Part shown: positions 1-7,781 of the stretch, piece after piece | How the letters are laid out: each line of letters starts with the position of its first letter | Numbering within the stretch: the stretch's first letter is position 1 | Assembly (NCBI GenBank): GCA_900755685.1 | Contig: CAAEHI010000029.1 | Span: 1 to 21,202, forward strand | DNA from: an uncultured Collinsella sp. | GTDB taxonomy: Bacteria > Actinomycetota > Coriobacteriia > Coriobacteriales > Coriobacteriaceae | Length of the DNA stretch: 21,202 nucleotides | Reading direction: 5' to 3' | Notes under the pieces: generated by a model | The model's input: the letters and a program-made list of their open reading frames with translations, nothing else | Database searches by the model: none | What the model was told of the DNA's origin: nothing | Program-made: the position numbers and the translations under genes

Positions 1-6
1 AGGGGT

Positions 7-86
7 GGCTTTGTAAAGCCGTTTGTCTCCACCCGCGTAGCGGGTGGTTTAAAGCTGGCCGCTGCGCGGCCAGCAGACTAAAGTCT
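7..86. repeat. Chain of four short palindromes at the window edge
   Basis: Four perfect inverted repeats follow one another almost without spacers: GGCTTT/AAAGCC (7-20, 2-nt loop), CCACCCGC/GCGGGTGG (29-47, 3-nt loop), GCTGGCCGC/GCGGCCAGC (54-74, 3-nt loop) and AGACT/AGTCT (75-86, 2-nt loop). No open frame fits. Such tandem hairpins are known from REP/BIME-type elements, from the ends of IS200/IS605 elements (including the guide-RNA region of TnpB), and from small structured RNAs. The sequence alone does not decide between these. The chain starts directly beyond the ftsZ terminator and probably continues past the left edge of the window. Confidence 0.6.
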
Positions 87-92
87 TGAAAT

Positions 93-121
93 AAAAAGGG
101 CGCGTCCATACGGACACGCCC
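93..121 (-). terminator. Rho-independent terminator after ftsZ
   Basis: Read on the minus strand, GGGCGTGTCC and GGACGCGCCC form a 10-bp stem (one G-U pair) around a 4-nt loop, followed at once by TTTTTATTTC. It lies 26 nt beyond the ftsZ stop codon and closes the dcw operon. Confidence 0.9.
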
Positions 122-147
122 CTGCGCACAACAATGCAAAGAACGAC

Positions 148-1302
148 TTAGAAGCTACCGCGCTTCAGGAAGTCGGGAAGCTCGAACTGATCGTTGCCGA
201 AGTTAGGAAGCTCGGTGCCACCGACGTTGCGGGTCGGAGCGGCCTGAGCCGGGCTCGTGGCAGGAGCGGTGCGCTGCGGCTCAGCGGAGGCAGCGGCCTT
301 GCTCTGAGACTGCTGAGCAGCAAAGAGCTCGTCCTGACGGTTGACGTTGGAGTCGGAGAAGCCCGTAGCGATGACGGTGATACGCACCTGATCGCCCAGG
401 GACTCGTCGACAACGGTACCGAAGATGATGTTGGCCTCGGGGTCGACGGCGTTGGCGACAACGTCGGCGGCGTCGCTGATTTCCTGGATGCCCAGGTCCT
501 TGGAACCGGCGATGGAGAGCAGCACGCGCGTGGCGCCATCGATGGAGCTCTCGAGCAGCGGGCTGGAGATGGCCTGCTGGGCAGCGTCGACGGCACGGGT
601 GTCCCCAGAAGAGGTACCGATACCCATCATGGCGGTACCGGCCTGCTTCATGATGGTCTTAACATCGGCGAAGTCCAGGTTGATGATACCGGGGACGGTG
701 ATGAGGTCGGTGATGCCCTGGGTGCCCTGGGAAAGGACGCCATCGGCAATCGCGAAGGCCTCGAGCATGGTGGTCTTCTTCTCGGCGATGTCGAGCAGCT
801 TATCGTTAGGGATGACGATCATGGTGTCGACGCAATCGGAGAGGGTCTTAATGCCCTCCTCGGCGCTCTTCTTGCGCTTGCGGCCCTCGAAGGTGAAGGG
901 CTTGGTCACGACGGCGACGGTCAGCGCACCGACCTCGTTCATCGCGATATCGGCAACGATGGGAGCAGCGCCGGTACCGGTGCCACCGCCCTCGCCGCAG
1001 GTGATGAACACCATGTCGGCGCCAGCGAGCGCCTCGGCAATGTCGTCGCGGGACTCATCGGCAGCCTTGCGGCCAACCTCGGGGTTGGCGCCGGCGCCCA
1101 GGCCGCGGGTAAGGTCGGTGCCGATGTGCACCTTGATATCGGCATCAGAGATCGCGAGTGCCTGAGCATCGGTGTTGATGGCAACAAACTCGACGCCGCG
1201 GATGCCCTCTTCGATCATTCGATTGACCGCGTTGGTACCGCCGCCGCCGACGCCGACCACCTTAATGACGGCAAGGTAGTTGTTGATCTCTGTCTCGTGC
1301 AT
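148..1302 (-). CDS. ftsZ: Cell division protein FtsZ
   Basis: Tubulin-like GTPase that polymerises into the cytokinetic Z-ring at midcell. The start is placed at the ATG at 1302, giving 384 aa, because GGAGG lies 6 nt upstream; an in-frame ATG 10 codons earlier has no such site. Visible features are the N-terminal GVGGGGTNAV nucleotide loop (about residues 17-26), the signature GGGTGTG (about 105-111) preceded by CGE, and the synergy (T7) loop NLDFADV (about 208-214) that supplies the catalytic Asp of the neighbouring subunit. A variable Ala/Gln/Pro linker follows (about 320-365), then the C-terminal docking peptide ending ELPDFLKRGSF. The GE before the signature resembles actinobacterial FtsZ rather than the GM of E. 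coli. It is the last gene of the cluster. No ftsA lies next to it, so the membrane tether must be another protein. Length and motifs are normal for the family. Confidence 0.98.
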   Translation of the reverse strand: MHETEINNYLAVIKVVGVGGGGTNAVNRMIEEGIRGVEFVAINTDAQALAISDADIKVHIGTDLTRGLGAGANPEVGRKAADESRDDIAEALAGADMVFITCGEGGGTGTGAAPIVADIAMNEVGALTVAVVTKPFTFEGRKRKKSAEEGIKTLSDCVDTMIVIPNDKLLDIAEKKTTMLEAFAIADGVLSQGTQGITDLITVPGIINLDFADVKTIMKQAGTAMMGIGTSSGDTRAVDAAQQAISSPLLESSIDGATRVLLSIAGSKDLGIQEISDAADVVANAVDPEANIIFGTVVDESLGDQVRITVIATGFSDSNVNRQDELFAAQQSQSKAAASAEPQRTAPATSPAQAAPTRNVGGTELPNFGNDQFELPDFLKRGSF

Positions 1303-1358
1303 GTCGGTCCTCCGAACAAAGGTTATAGCCATAGCATGGGTCGACCCCTGCGCACATT

Positions 1359-1372
1359 AACCTTCAGGTTGA
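1359..1372. promoter_or_regulatory. Dyad motif AACCTTCAGGTTGA upstream of ftsZ
   Basis: AACCT-TC-AGGTT is a perfect 5-bp dyad in the ftsZ leader. Almost the same 14-mer (AACCTTCAAGTTGA) occurs in the intergenic region before mraZ at 15883-15896. The form recalls operators of MerR-type regulators, but no such regulator is encoded in this window. The role is unknown. Confidence 0.3.
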
Positions 1373-1423
1373 AAGTAAATGCAAAGGTAAACTGTATTAT
1401 GTTTGCACATTATGAACGTATCA

Positions 1424-1437
1424 GTCAAATAATTGAC
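1424..1437. promoter_or_regulatory. Palindrome GTCAA-ATAA-TTGAC in the ftsZ leader
   Basis: A 5-bp perfect inverted repeat with a 4-bp centre lies about 120 bp upstream of the ftsZ start and just downstream of the candidate promoter at 1456-1484. It could be an operator. The identity of any binding protein cannot be told from sequence. Confidence 0.3.
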
Positions 1438-1455
1438 CGTGAAAACCAAACAAAC

Positions 1456-1484
1456 CAGATAAACGGCGTGGTATGGCCCCTCAA
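1456..1484 (-). promoter_or_regulatory. Candidate sigma-70 promoter for ftsZ
   Basis: On the minus strand TTGAGG (1479-1484) and TATCTG (1456-1461) are 17 bp apart, in the 199-bp gap between ftsQ and ftsZ. No terminator separates the two genes, so ftsZ is probably read both from upstream and from a promoter of its own, as is common for ftsZ. A weaker alternative, TTGCAT and GTTAAT with a 17-bp spacer, lies nearer the gene. Confidence 0.4.
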
Positions 1485-1501
1485 CAAAGCATCAACCAGC
1501 G

Positions 1502-2758
1502 CTACGAGGTCGGAGCGTTCCTAAATGTATAGTTACCCGGAGAGCGCACATTGATATACGTTACGCCCTCTACCTGCGAAAGCAGCTTGGTGACTACGCG
1601 CTCCTTCTTGACGATATCGTCCGAATCGCCCAGCGACACCTCAATGCCGTTATTGAGGTTTGCCGAGATGGCTTCGACCGAAGGCGTGGAAATATCCTTG
1701 ACTTGTCCCAAGAACTCGCTCGAAAAACCACGCACATAATCCAAGCCAGCCTTAACGGCCTTGGAGCTCACCGCCTGGCCGGAAACCGGAGCGACATCCG
1801 CCGAGACATCAGTCAACAACACCGCGCCATAATGCTTAGCGAGCGCCAGTGCAGCATCGATTCCGGTCAAGGTATTTGAGCCCTGCCCCGTCGTGATGAC
1901 GTTGCCCTGATCGTCCACTTCGACCGACGTCGACAGCGGGGCGATCCAGGTGTCATCATCCCCGATGGCCCAAGCAAGGTCATCGGAGCTGATATAGGCA
2001 ATTGCAATGACCTTGCGCTCCATCGGCGTAATGATGAGCGTATGCGGGAACTGACGCTGGACATCCACGCCCGAGACCCACGGGTTCTGCTTGAGATCCT
2101 CGGTAATCTGGTCGGGATCGACGTTAAAAAGCGACGTTCCCTCGGGCAAATCGATCAGCTGGATAGCATCGTGCTTCGTCACATGCTCGCTGCCTTGAAT
2201 CTGAATATCAGTGGCGGTAAACAATCCAGAGTTAATCACCACGATGGCAACGACGACGAGCACGGCCAAGGCGGCCAGAACGCCGCCCACGATTTTGCCT
2301 TTGCCTGCAACGACAGAAGCGGCGTCTGATGTTTTATTTACCATCGCCCCAAGTGAAGACAACGGATTGACGCTTTTTTTACCCGAAGGCTTCTTGACGG
2401 TAACCGGCACCGATGTCAGCGAGCGCGGTTTCGATGCGCCCAGCGTGCGACCTGGACGCGGAGCTTTAGTTCCCGTCGAGGGCTTAGGAGTTGCCATGGG
2501 ACGGGCAGGTTTGGCGCCCATAACAGGCTTTGACGTCACCGAGGGACGCGAGGACTTTTTTGCGGCCGGACGATTACCGAGCTGCGAGCCGACGACCGGA
2601 CGACTGGTCTGTCGAGCATGCCCGACAGACTTAGAATGCGCGACGGTATTGCGTTGAGGTTTGGCAGGCGCGCCGGAACGCCCTCCGGCGCGGCGGAAGG
2701 TGGGTTTCGATGCTCTAGAAGCCGAGGAATTTAACTTCCGGTCTGAGCTCGATGCCAT
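1502..2758 (-). CDS. ftsQ: Cell division protein FtsQ/DivIB with long basic N-terminal tail
   Basis: Bitopic divisome protein that links the late septal synthases to the Z-ring. In 418 aa the order is: a cytoplasmic tail of about 150 residues, rich in Lys, Arg, Pro, Ala and Ser with loosely repeated KP/RP motifs; one membrane segment (about 155-180, LAALAVLVVVAIVVI); a POTRA domain (about 181-250, FTATDIQIQGSEHV to QRQFPHTLIITPMERK); and the FtsQ/DivIB beta domain. E. coli FtsQ has only about 25 residues before its membrane helix, so this tail is unusually long. The ATG at 2758 follows GAGGGAGG and lies inside the end of murB (44-nt overlap), so translation is probably coupled. Actinobacteria and Firmicutes keep this gene just before ftsZ. 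Confidence 0.92.
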   Translation of the reverse strand: MASSSDRKLNSSASRASKPTFRRAGGRSGAPAKPQRNTVAHSKSVGHARQTSRPVVGSQLGNRPAAKKSSRPSVTSKPVMGAKPARPMATPKPSTGTKAPRPGRTLGASKPRSLTSVPVTVKKPSGKKSVNPLSSLGAMVNKTSDAASVVAGKGKIVGGVLAALAVLVVVAIVVINSGLFTATDIQIQGSEHVTKHDAIQLIDLPEGTSLFNVDPDQITEDLKQNPWVSGVDVQRQFPHTLIITPMERKVIAIAYISSDDLAWAIGDDDTWIAPLSTSVEVDDQGNVITTGQGSNTLTGIDAALALAKHYGAVLLTDVSADVAPVSGQAVSSKAVKAGLDYVRGFSSEFLGQVKDISTPSVEAISANLNNGIEVSLGDSDDIVKKERVVTKLLSQVEGVTYINVRSPGNYTFRNAPTS

Positions 2759-3626
2759 ACGCCTCCCTCACCTTTCCGTGCACATGTCTGATAACCGCGG
2801 CAACGTCATCGGCCGAGGCAGTTCCGTTATTAACGATAAAATTAGCGTGAACGGGCGAAACTTCCGCGCCGCCAATTGAAAAACCCTTTAATCCACAATC
2901 CTCGATAAGCTTGCCCACACTCGCATCGGGCGGATTGCGAAAGACCGACCCGCAGGATGCGCGACCCATGGGCTGCGTACGCTTGCGCCTCGTCAGGTAC
3001 CGCTCCATGCGCTCGCGAATGTCGGCCTTGGGCGCCGGTTTAAGCTTGAGCACGCACTCGAGGATGATCTCATTGCGGGGAAGGCTACATTCGCGGTAGC
3101 CCCAAGTGATCTCAGACCCCGCATAATGCTTGATACCGGATGCCGGGTCAAACGTTACGACATCCTCAACCAGCGAGCCAATCCACTCGGTCCGTGTGCC
3201 GGCATTCATAGATATCGCACCGCCGACCGAACCAGGGATGCCAACGGCAAACTCAAGGCCTGAGAGGCTACGCGACAGGGCATCGTTGACCAGGCGCGCA
3301 AACATCACGCCCGCACCGACCGTCAGTGTACAACCGTCATCGGCAACAACCGTGCGCTGAAACTCACGTCCGAGCGAAATGACGGCACCGCGATAACCGC
3401 CATCGGCAACCAGCAGATTGGAGCCCTTACCGATGATGACCCACGGCACCTGCTCGCGATCGAGCACCGCCACGGCGCGGCGGAGGGCATGATAGCTATG
3501 GCACGTCACAAAGAGGTCGGCCTTGCCGCCGATACGATAGCTCGTATGACGCGCAAGGCGCTCGTCCTCGATCACATCCGTGTCAATCATGCCCGAAAGC
3601 GCCATGACGGCGTTAAACAGACCCAT
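2715..3626 (-). CDS. murB: UDP-N-acetylenolpyruvoylglucosamine reductase MurB
   Basis: FAD-dependent cytoplasmic enzyme that reduces the enolpyruvyl ether of UDP-GlcNAc with NADPH, giving UDP-MurNAc. In 303 aa one sees the FAD-binding stretch HTSYRIGGKADLF (about 27-39), GKGSNLL (66-72), GSVGGAISMNAG (132-143) and the catalytic segment ASCGSVFRNP (223-232, proton-donor Ser227), then a C-terminal domain ending KVREAYGIELRPEVKFLG. Length and layout fit the shorter type II MurB of Gram-positives. The ATG at 3626 comes 5 nt after the murC stop, but no clear Shine-Dalgarno site precedes it. Internal Met8 or Met13 are possible starts, though coupling to murC termination explains the first ATG. Its place between murC and ftsQ differs from classical actinobacterial dcw clusters. 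Confidence 0.96.
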   Translation of the reverse strand: MGLFNAVMALSGMIDTDVIEDERLARHTSYRIGGKADLFVTCHSYHALRRAVAVLDREQVPWVIIGKGSNLLVADGGYRGAVISLGREFQRTVVADDGCTLTVGAGVMFARLVNDALSRSLSGLEFAVGIPGSVGGAISMNAGTRTEWIGSLVEDVVTFDPASGIKHYAGSEITWGYRECSLPRNEIILECVLKLKPAPKADIRERMERYLTRRKRTQPMGRASCGSVFRNPPDASVGKLIEDCGLKGFSIGGAEVSPVHANFIVNNGTASADDVAAVIRHVHGKVREAYGIELRPEVKFLGF

Positions 3627-3631
3627 TAGAC

Positions 3632-5050
3632 TTAAGCGTCTTTCTTGGCAGTCAGATACTCGATAAACTCGGGACCGACGGTCGTAACGTCACCGGCACC
3701 CATGGTGAGCAGCAGGTCGCCCTCGCCCACCATCTGCTCGAGCTCCTGATTGAGCTCAAGACGGCTGGAACAATACACGACCTCCTTACCAGGATGCTTG
3801 GCGCGCACGGTATCGGCGAGCATCTTAGAGGTGACACCCGGAATGGGCATCTCGCCAGCCGAGAACACATCAATCAGCAGCAGTTTATCGGCATTGGCAA
3901 ATGCATCGGCAAAGTCGTCGCACAGGGCCTGCAGGCGCGAATAGCGGTGCGGCTGGAACACGACGTCGACGTGCTTGTAGCCCAGCGACGAAGCGGCGGC
4001 AAGCGTCGCCTTGATCTCGGTGGGGTGATGGCCGTAATCATCGACCACGGTGATGCCATCGATATCGCCCACGTGGGTAAAGCGACGGCGGACGCCCTCA
4101 AAGCTCGAGAGCGCCTTGGCGGCGGCGTCGATGTCAAGGCCCAGGACATGGGCGACGGTGAGCACCGCCGTGGCGTTGAGCATGTTGTGGCGACCGGGAT
4201 TGCTCTTGATCTCCACGGCATGCTCAGTGCCGTCCTCAAAGCGAACGATAAAGTCACTCTGGACGCCCTTAACATCCGGGTGCATGCAGACGATGTCGTT
4301 GCTCTCGGCAAAGCCGTAGGAAAGCACGTGACGGCCCGTCGACTTGGCAAGCTCGACCAGATGCGGGTCCTCACCGCAGACGATGACGGTGCCGTCCTCG
4401 CCCACCAGGCTCATGAATTTGGCGAAAGTCGCCTCTATCTCCTCGATACCCGAGTAGTGATCGAGGTGGTCGGCCTCGACGTTGGTCACAATGACCACGT
4501 TGGGGTCCAGGAACAGGAAGGAGCTGTCGGACTCGTCGGCCTCGGCGACAAAGTAGTCGCCCGAGCCGTTCTTGCCGTTCGTGTCATAGCCCTCGACGAT
4601 GCCGCCGATCAAGAAGCTCGGATCCAGACCCATGCGGTCGAGCATGGTGGCGCACATCGAAGACGTGGTGGTCTTGCCATGCGTGCCGGCAACAGCGACG
4701 GTGGTGTAGCCGTGGCCCAAAGCAGAGAGCATCTTGGCACGGGGCCACACGGGAATACCAAGCTCGCGAGCGCGCACGAGTTCGGGGTTGGACTCCGGAA
4801 TAGCGGTGGAGACAACAACCACGTCGGGCTTGACCTCGTCGATCGTGGCGGCCTCATGGCCCACATGCACCTTCACGCCAGCGCGGGTAAGCTGGCGGAT
4901 ATAACGTGACGTCTTAAGGTCGGAGCCGGTAACGGCATAACCGCGCTCGTGCAGAACGAGGGCGATGCCGCTCATGCCGGCGCCGCCGATACCGATAAAG
5001 TGGGCGCTCTTAAACTCGGGCGCGGAGGTTGCAGTCTGGGAATCAGCCAT
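3632..5050 (-). CDS. murC: UDP-N-acetylmuramate--L-alanine ligase MurC
   Basis: ATP-dependent amide ligase that adds L-Ala to UDP-MurNAc, the first stem-peptide step, in the cytoplasm. The start is set at the ATG at 5050 (472 aa), because AAGGAG (5062-5067 on the plus strand as CTCCTT) lies upstream of it and inside the nine extra codons of the longest frame. Visible features are the N-terminal Rossmann-like UDP-binding loop GIGGAGMSG (about 20-28), the P-loop GTHGKTTTS (about 122-130), EADESDSSFL and the Mur-ligase NVEADHLDHY segment, and the C-terminal domain with DDYGHHPTEI. A 97-bp gap separates it from murG, with no convincing promoter or terminator. murB follows after 5 nt. Confidence 0.97.
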   Translation of the reverse strand: MADSQTATSAPEFKSAHFIGIGGAGMSGIALVLHERGYAVTGSDLKTSRYIRQLTRAGVKVHVGHEAATIDEVKPDVVVVSTAIPESNPELVRARELGIPVWPRAKMLSALGHGYTTVAVAGTHGKTTTSSMCATMLDRMGLDPSFLIGGIVEGYDTNGKNGSGDYFVAEADESDSSFLFLDPNVVIVTNVEADHLDHYSGIEEIEATFAKFMSLVGEDGTVIVCGEDPHLVELAKSTGRHVLSYGFAESNDIVCMHPDVKGVQSDFIVRFEDGTEHAVEIKSNPGRHNMLNATAVLTVAHVLGLDIDAAAKALSSFEGVRRRFTHVGDIDGITVVDDYGHHPTEIKATLAAASSLGYKHVDVVFQPHRYSRLQALCDDFADAFANADKLLLIDVFSAGEMPIPGVTSKMLADTVRAKHPGKEVVYCSSRLELNQELEQMVGEGDLLLTMGAGDVTTVGPEFIEYLTAKKDA

Positions 5051-5147
5051 GTGCTCGTGTACTCCTTGCGTAAACACTGCCTGTAACCCGTTAACTGTAC
5101 CGCACCTACCGCATCAGCGCGAGGGCGACCGACGATATCCCGTCTAA

Positions 5148-6263
5148 CTAACGCAAACCCTCTACCGCATCCGCCAGAAGAGCGGCGGCCCTATCCTGAG
5201 CCAGACCACGCGCCGCCTGACGCATGGCGTCGCGCGCCGCCGCGTCATCGACCAGGTGCAGCAGTTCATCGGCAAAGGCAGAACCGTCGATATCGGCATC
5301 GGCGCAGAGCACGCCGGCCCCGGCGTCGACCAGATACCGGGCATTGGTGGTTTGGTGGTCGGCCGTCGCATGCGGGTACGGCACGAGCACCGAAGGCACG
5401 GCGAGTGCAGCGATCTCGGCCACGCTCGATGCGCCCGAACGCGAGAGCACCAAATCGGCAGCAGCCAGCATATCGCCCATGTTGTCGATGTAAGGCTGGA
5501 CGCGGTAATGCTTCGCCTCCTCGGGCGTCAGCGCCAAAGCGCGCTCGGTCTCCTCAAAGCCGTCGGCACCCGTCGAATGCAACACATAGAGGTTCTTGCG
5601 CGAAAGCAGCTCGTTTTTGAGCGAGACCACGCGCTCGTTGAGGTGCTGGGCGCCAAGTGAACCGCCAAAGACGAGCAGCAGCGTAGCGTCCTCGGGAACG
5701 CCAAGTGCCTTGCGGCCGCGAGCGCGATCGCCCTCGATCACCGAGCGACGTACGGGGTTGCCGGTCATGAGCACGTGGTCAGGGTCACCTTCGCGTTCAA
5801 AGACCGAGCGCGCTGCCGGCACCGAGATGCACACGCGGGCGGCGTGGGAGTTCATCATCTTGTTGGCCAGGCCCGGAACAGAGTTCTGCTCATGCAGCAG
5901 ATACGGAACACCCGCGCCCTTGCACCACCCCAGCAGCGGAACCTCGACATAGGCACCAAAACCGATGGCGGCATCGGGCTTGCCGACCTTTGAGAAATGA
6001 CTGGCGAGCGCACGCTTGGCCTTGTTGACACGCCATAGCGAGGTCAGCGCCGTCCAAGGACGGGAGCGGTCGAAGCCCGTGACCGTAATGGGCACAAAAT
6101 CAAACCCAGCCTCAGGGACCAGACGACCCTCGAGCTTGCGCGACTGGCCCACGAACACAACGTGGTGGCCACGATCACGCAGCTCTTCGGCCAAGGCGAG
6201 CGCGGGGTTGATGTGTCCTGCCGTACCGCCGGCTGCAATAGCAACGGTCATCTTATCGGTCAT
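5148..6263 (-). CDS. murG: Lipid II synthase MurG (GlcNAc transferase)
   Basis: Membrane-associated glycosyltransferase of family GT28. It transfers GlcNAc from UDP-GlcNAc to lipid I at the inner face of the membrane, giving lipid II. It has 371 aa when started at the ATG at 6263, which overlaps the last codons and stop of ftsW by 11 nt and follows AAGGGA at good spacing. An ATG six codons earlier is a less likely start. Motifs seen are the G-loop GGTAGHINPALALAEEL (about 12-28), LLHEQNSVPG, VFGGSLGAQHLNE, and the UDP-GlcNAc site SRSGASSVAEIAAL followed by PYPHATADHQTTNA. Domains and length are typical. Overlap with ftsW suggests coupled synthesis of the lipid II maker and user. Confidence 0.97.
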   Translation of the reverse strand: MTDKMTVAIAAGGTAGHINPALALAEELRDRGHHVVFVGQSRKLEGRLVPEAGFDFVPITVTGFDRSRPWTALTSLWRVNKAKRALASHFSKVGKPDAAIGFGAYVEVPLLGWCKGAGVPYLLHEQNSVPGLANKMMNSHAARVCISVPAARSVFEREGDPDHVLMTGNPVRRSVIEGDRARGRKALGVPEDATLLLVFGGSLGAQHLNERVVSLKNELLSRKNLYVLHSTGADGFEETERALALTPEEAKHYRVQPYIDNMGDMLAAADLVLSRSGASSVAEIAALAVPSVLVPYPHATADHQTTNARYLVDAGAGVLCADADIDGSAFADELLHLVDDAAARDAMRQAARGLAQDRAAALLADAVEGLR

Positions 6264-7773
6264 GGTAGTCCCTTCGTACACGCGGTCCCTGGTCGTCGGT
6301 GCGCAGACGCGCCGACGGGTCCGAGTTCAAATCGATTCGATTATATCCGCCGCCCGCATTGCGAGGGCTGGAGCGCTGAGGACGACCTTGCGGCGCCGTT
6401 CGCTGACGCGGGCGGGCTGCCGGCTCGGTCGCAGAGCCATCCAGGACGGTAAAACCGTTACGCGAAGATCGCTCGCCGCGCACGTGGGGCTCGCCGGCGG
6501 TGCTCTCATCCATAACGGCAAAGCTCTCACGGCGGCGGTCATACTCATCGCGGCGGGCGCTCTCGTACGAAACGCGCAGGATCAACCCGGCAAGCATGAG
6601 CGACACAATAATCGACGAACCGCCGTAGCTAATAAACGGCAACGGTTTGCCCGTCATGGGAAATACGTTGAGGATGCCCAGCGCGTTAATCAAAAACTGC
6701 ACCGCGAGAATGACTGCGGAGCCAGACGCCATGAGCGCGCCCCGACGATCGGTCGCCTGCTCGGCAATGCGAAACGCCGAGTAGATCAGCATCGCAAACA
6801 CCAAGAAGAACAGCACGGTTCCGACAAAACCGACTTCCTCGCCAATGATGGCCAAGATGTAGTCGTTGTGTGCCTCGGGCAGATACGAGTACTTCATGGT
6901 TGAGTTGCCGATGCCACGGCCGAACAGACCGCCCGAGGCAAAGGCCATGATAGCAAGCGTGGCCTGATAGCCGTCACCATACTCGTCGGCCCAAGGGTTC
7001 AAGGCAACCTGAATACGCACCATACGGTACGGCTCTGCGACAAGCGCAATCACGATCACGAGAATGCCGAAGATTAGCACGCCGATGATAAATCTGGGGT
7101 CGAGACCCGCAAACAACGCCATGCACATGAGGGTCAACAGGATGATCAGGACAGTACCGAAATCGGGCTGGATAAAGATCAGAAAGAGCGAAATGCCAAG
7201 GTAGATGCCCATCTTGCGAAGGAATTCGTTGATGTTGCCACCGGGCGAAAAGAAGCGATCAAGCATGATGGCCGAATACGCAATGGCAAATGGCTTTAAA
7301 AACTCGGAAGGCTGGAACTGAATGCCGGCGATGTTGAGCCAGCGCGTGGCGCCGCGGCTGCCGCTGCCCACCAAGAACACCAGAAGCAGTAGCCCTATCA
7401 TGCCGATAAGAAAGATCCTGAGCACATCCTCCCCAAACCAGCTGTCCGGCAAAACGCGCACGATGGCAATCAGCGCCAGAACACCGACCACGGCAAACGC
7501 GGCCTGTCGACCCAGAAAAAACGTCGCCGAGCCATTCTCGTGCAGCGCCTCGACCGAAGACGCCGAGTACACCATCAGCAGGCCAAAGCATACCAAGGTA
7601 AACAAGCAGGCCATGAATATCAAACGGGGGCGCATGATACGGGCGGGAACGCCGGCAATATAGCGTTCGCTAAACGACTGCCCGCCGCGGCCGGAACGCG
7701 GTGTGGTGCGACGTGAGGAAGCACGGTCCGAGTCGGGCCTCCTCATACCTTGTCGGGGGCTCTCCTCTCTCAC
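6253..7773 (-). CDS. ftsW: Septal peptidoglycan glycosyltransferase FtsW (SEDS family)
   Basis: Polytopic SEDS protein that polymerises lipid II into septal glycan together with FtsI. It has 506 aa counted from a GTG at 7773, 8 nt after the murD stop and preceded by AGGGG. The ATG at 7746 (codon 10) is an alternative start with GAGGAG further upstream. About 48 basic residues precede roughly ten membrane segments. Motifs are GATRWLNIAGIQFQPSEFLK (141-160), IQPDFGT (201-207), the PEAHNDYILAIIGEE loop (299-313) that holds the SEDS active-site Asp, and TGKPLPFISYGGSS (374-387). After the last helix (about 400) a hydrophilic tail of about 105 residues follows, rich in Arg, Ser and Pro. This is longer than in E. 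coli FtsW. The stop overlaps murG. Confidence 0.96.
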   Translation of the reverse strand: MREESPRQGMRRPDSDRASSRRTTPRSGRGGQSFSERYIAGVPARIMRPRLIFMACLFTLVCFGLLMVYSASSVEALHENGSATFFLGRQAAFAVVGVLALIAIVRVLPDSWFGEDVLRIFLIGMIGLLLLVFLVGSGSRGATRWLNIAGIQFQPSEFLKPFAIAYSAIMLDRFFSPGGNINEFLRKMGIYLGISLFLIFIQPDFGTVLIILLTLMCMALFAGLDPRFIIGVLIFGILVIVIALVAEPYRMVRIQVALNPWADEYGDGYQATLAIMAFASGGLFGRGIGNSTMKYSYLPEAHNDYILAIIGEEVGFVGTVLFFLVFAMLIYSAFRIAEQATDRRGALMASGSAVILAVQFLINALGILNVFPMTGKPLPFISYGGSSIIVSLMLAGLILRVSYESARRDEYDRRRESFAVMDESTAGEPHVRGERSSRNGFTVLDGSATEPAARPRQRTAPQGRPQRSSPRNAGGGYNRIDLNSDPSARLRTDDQGPRVRRDYHDR

Positions 7774-7781
7774 CGCAACCC

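Noticed and set aside
1126..1524. Plus-strand frame crossing the ftsZ leader
   Set aside because: Its first half is antisense ftsZ and the rest lies over the ftsZ promoter region; no ribosome site was seen.
5051..5077. Earlier ATG for murC
   Set aside because: The ribosome site AAGGAG lies downstream of that ATG, so the later ATG at 5050 is the better start.
5051..5147. Promoter or terminator in the murG-murC gap
   Set aside because: No pair of -35/-10 hexamers at good spacing and no stem followed by T residues on the minus strand.
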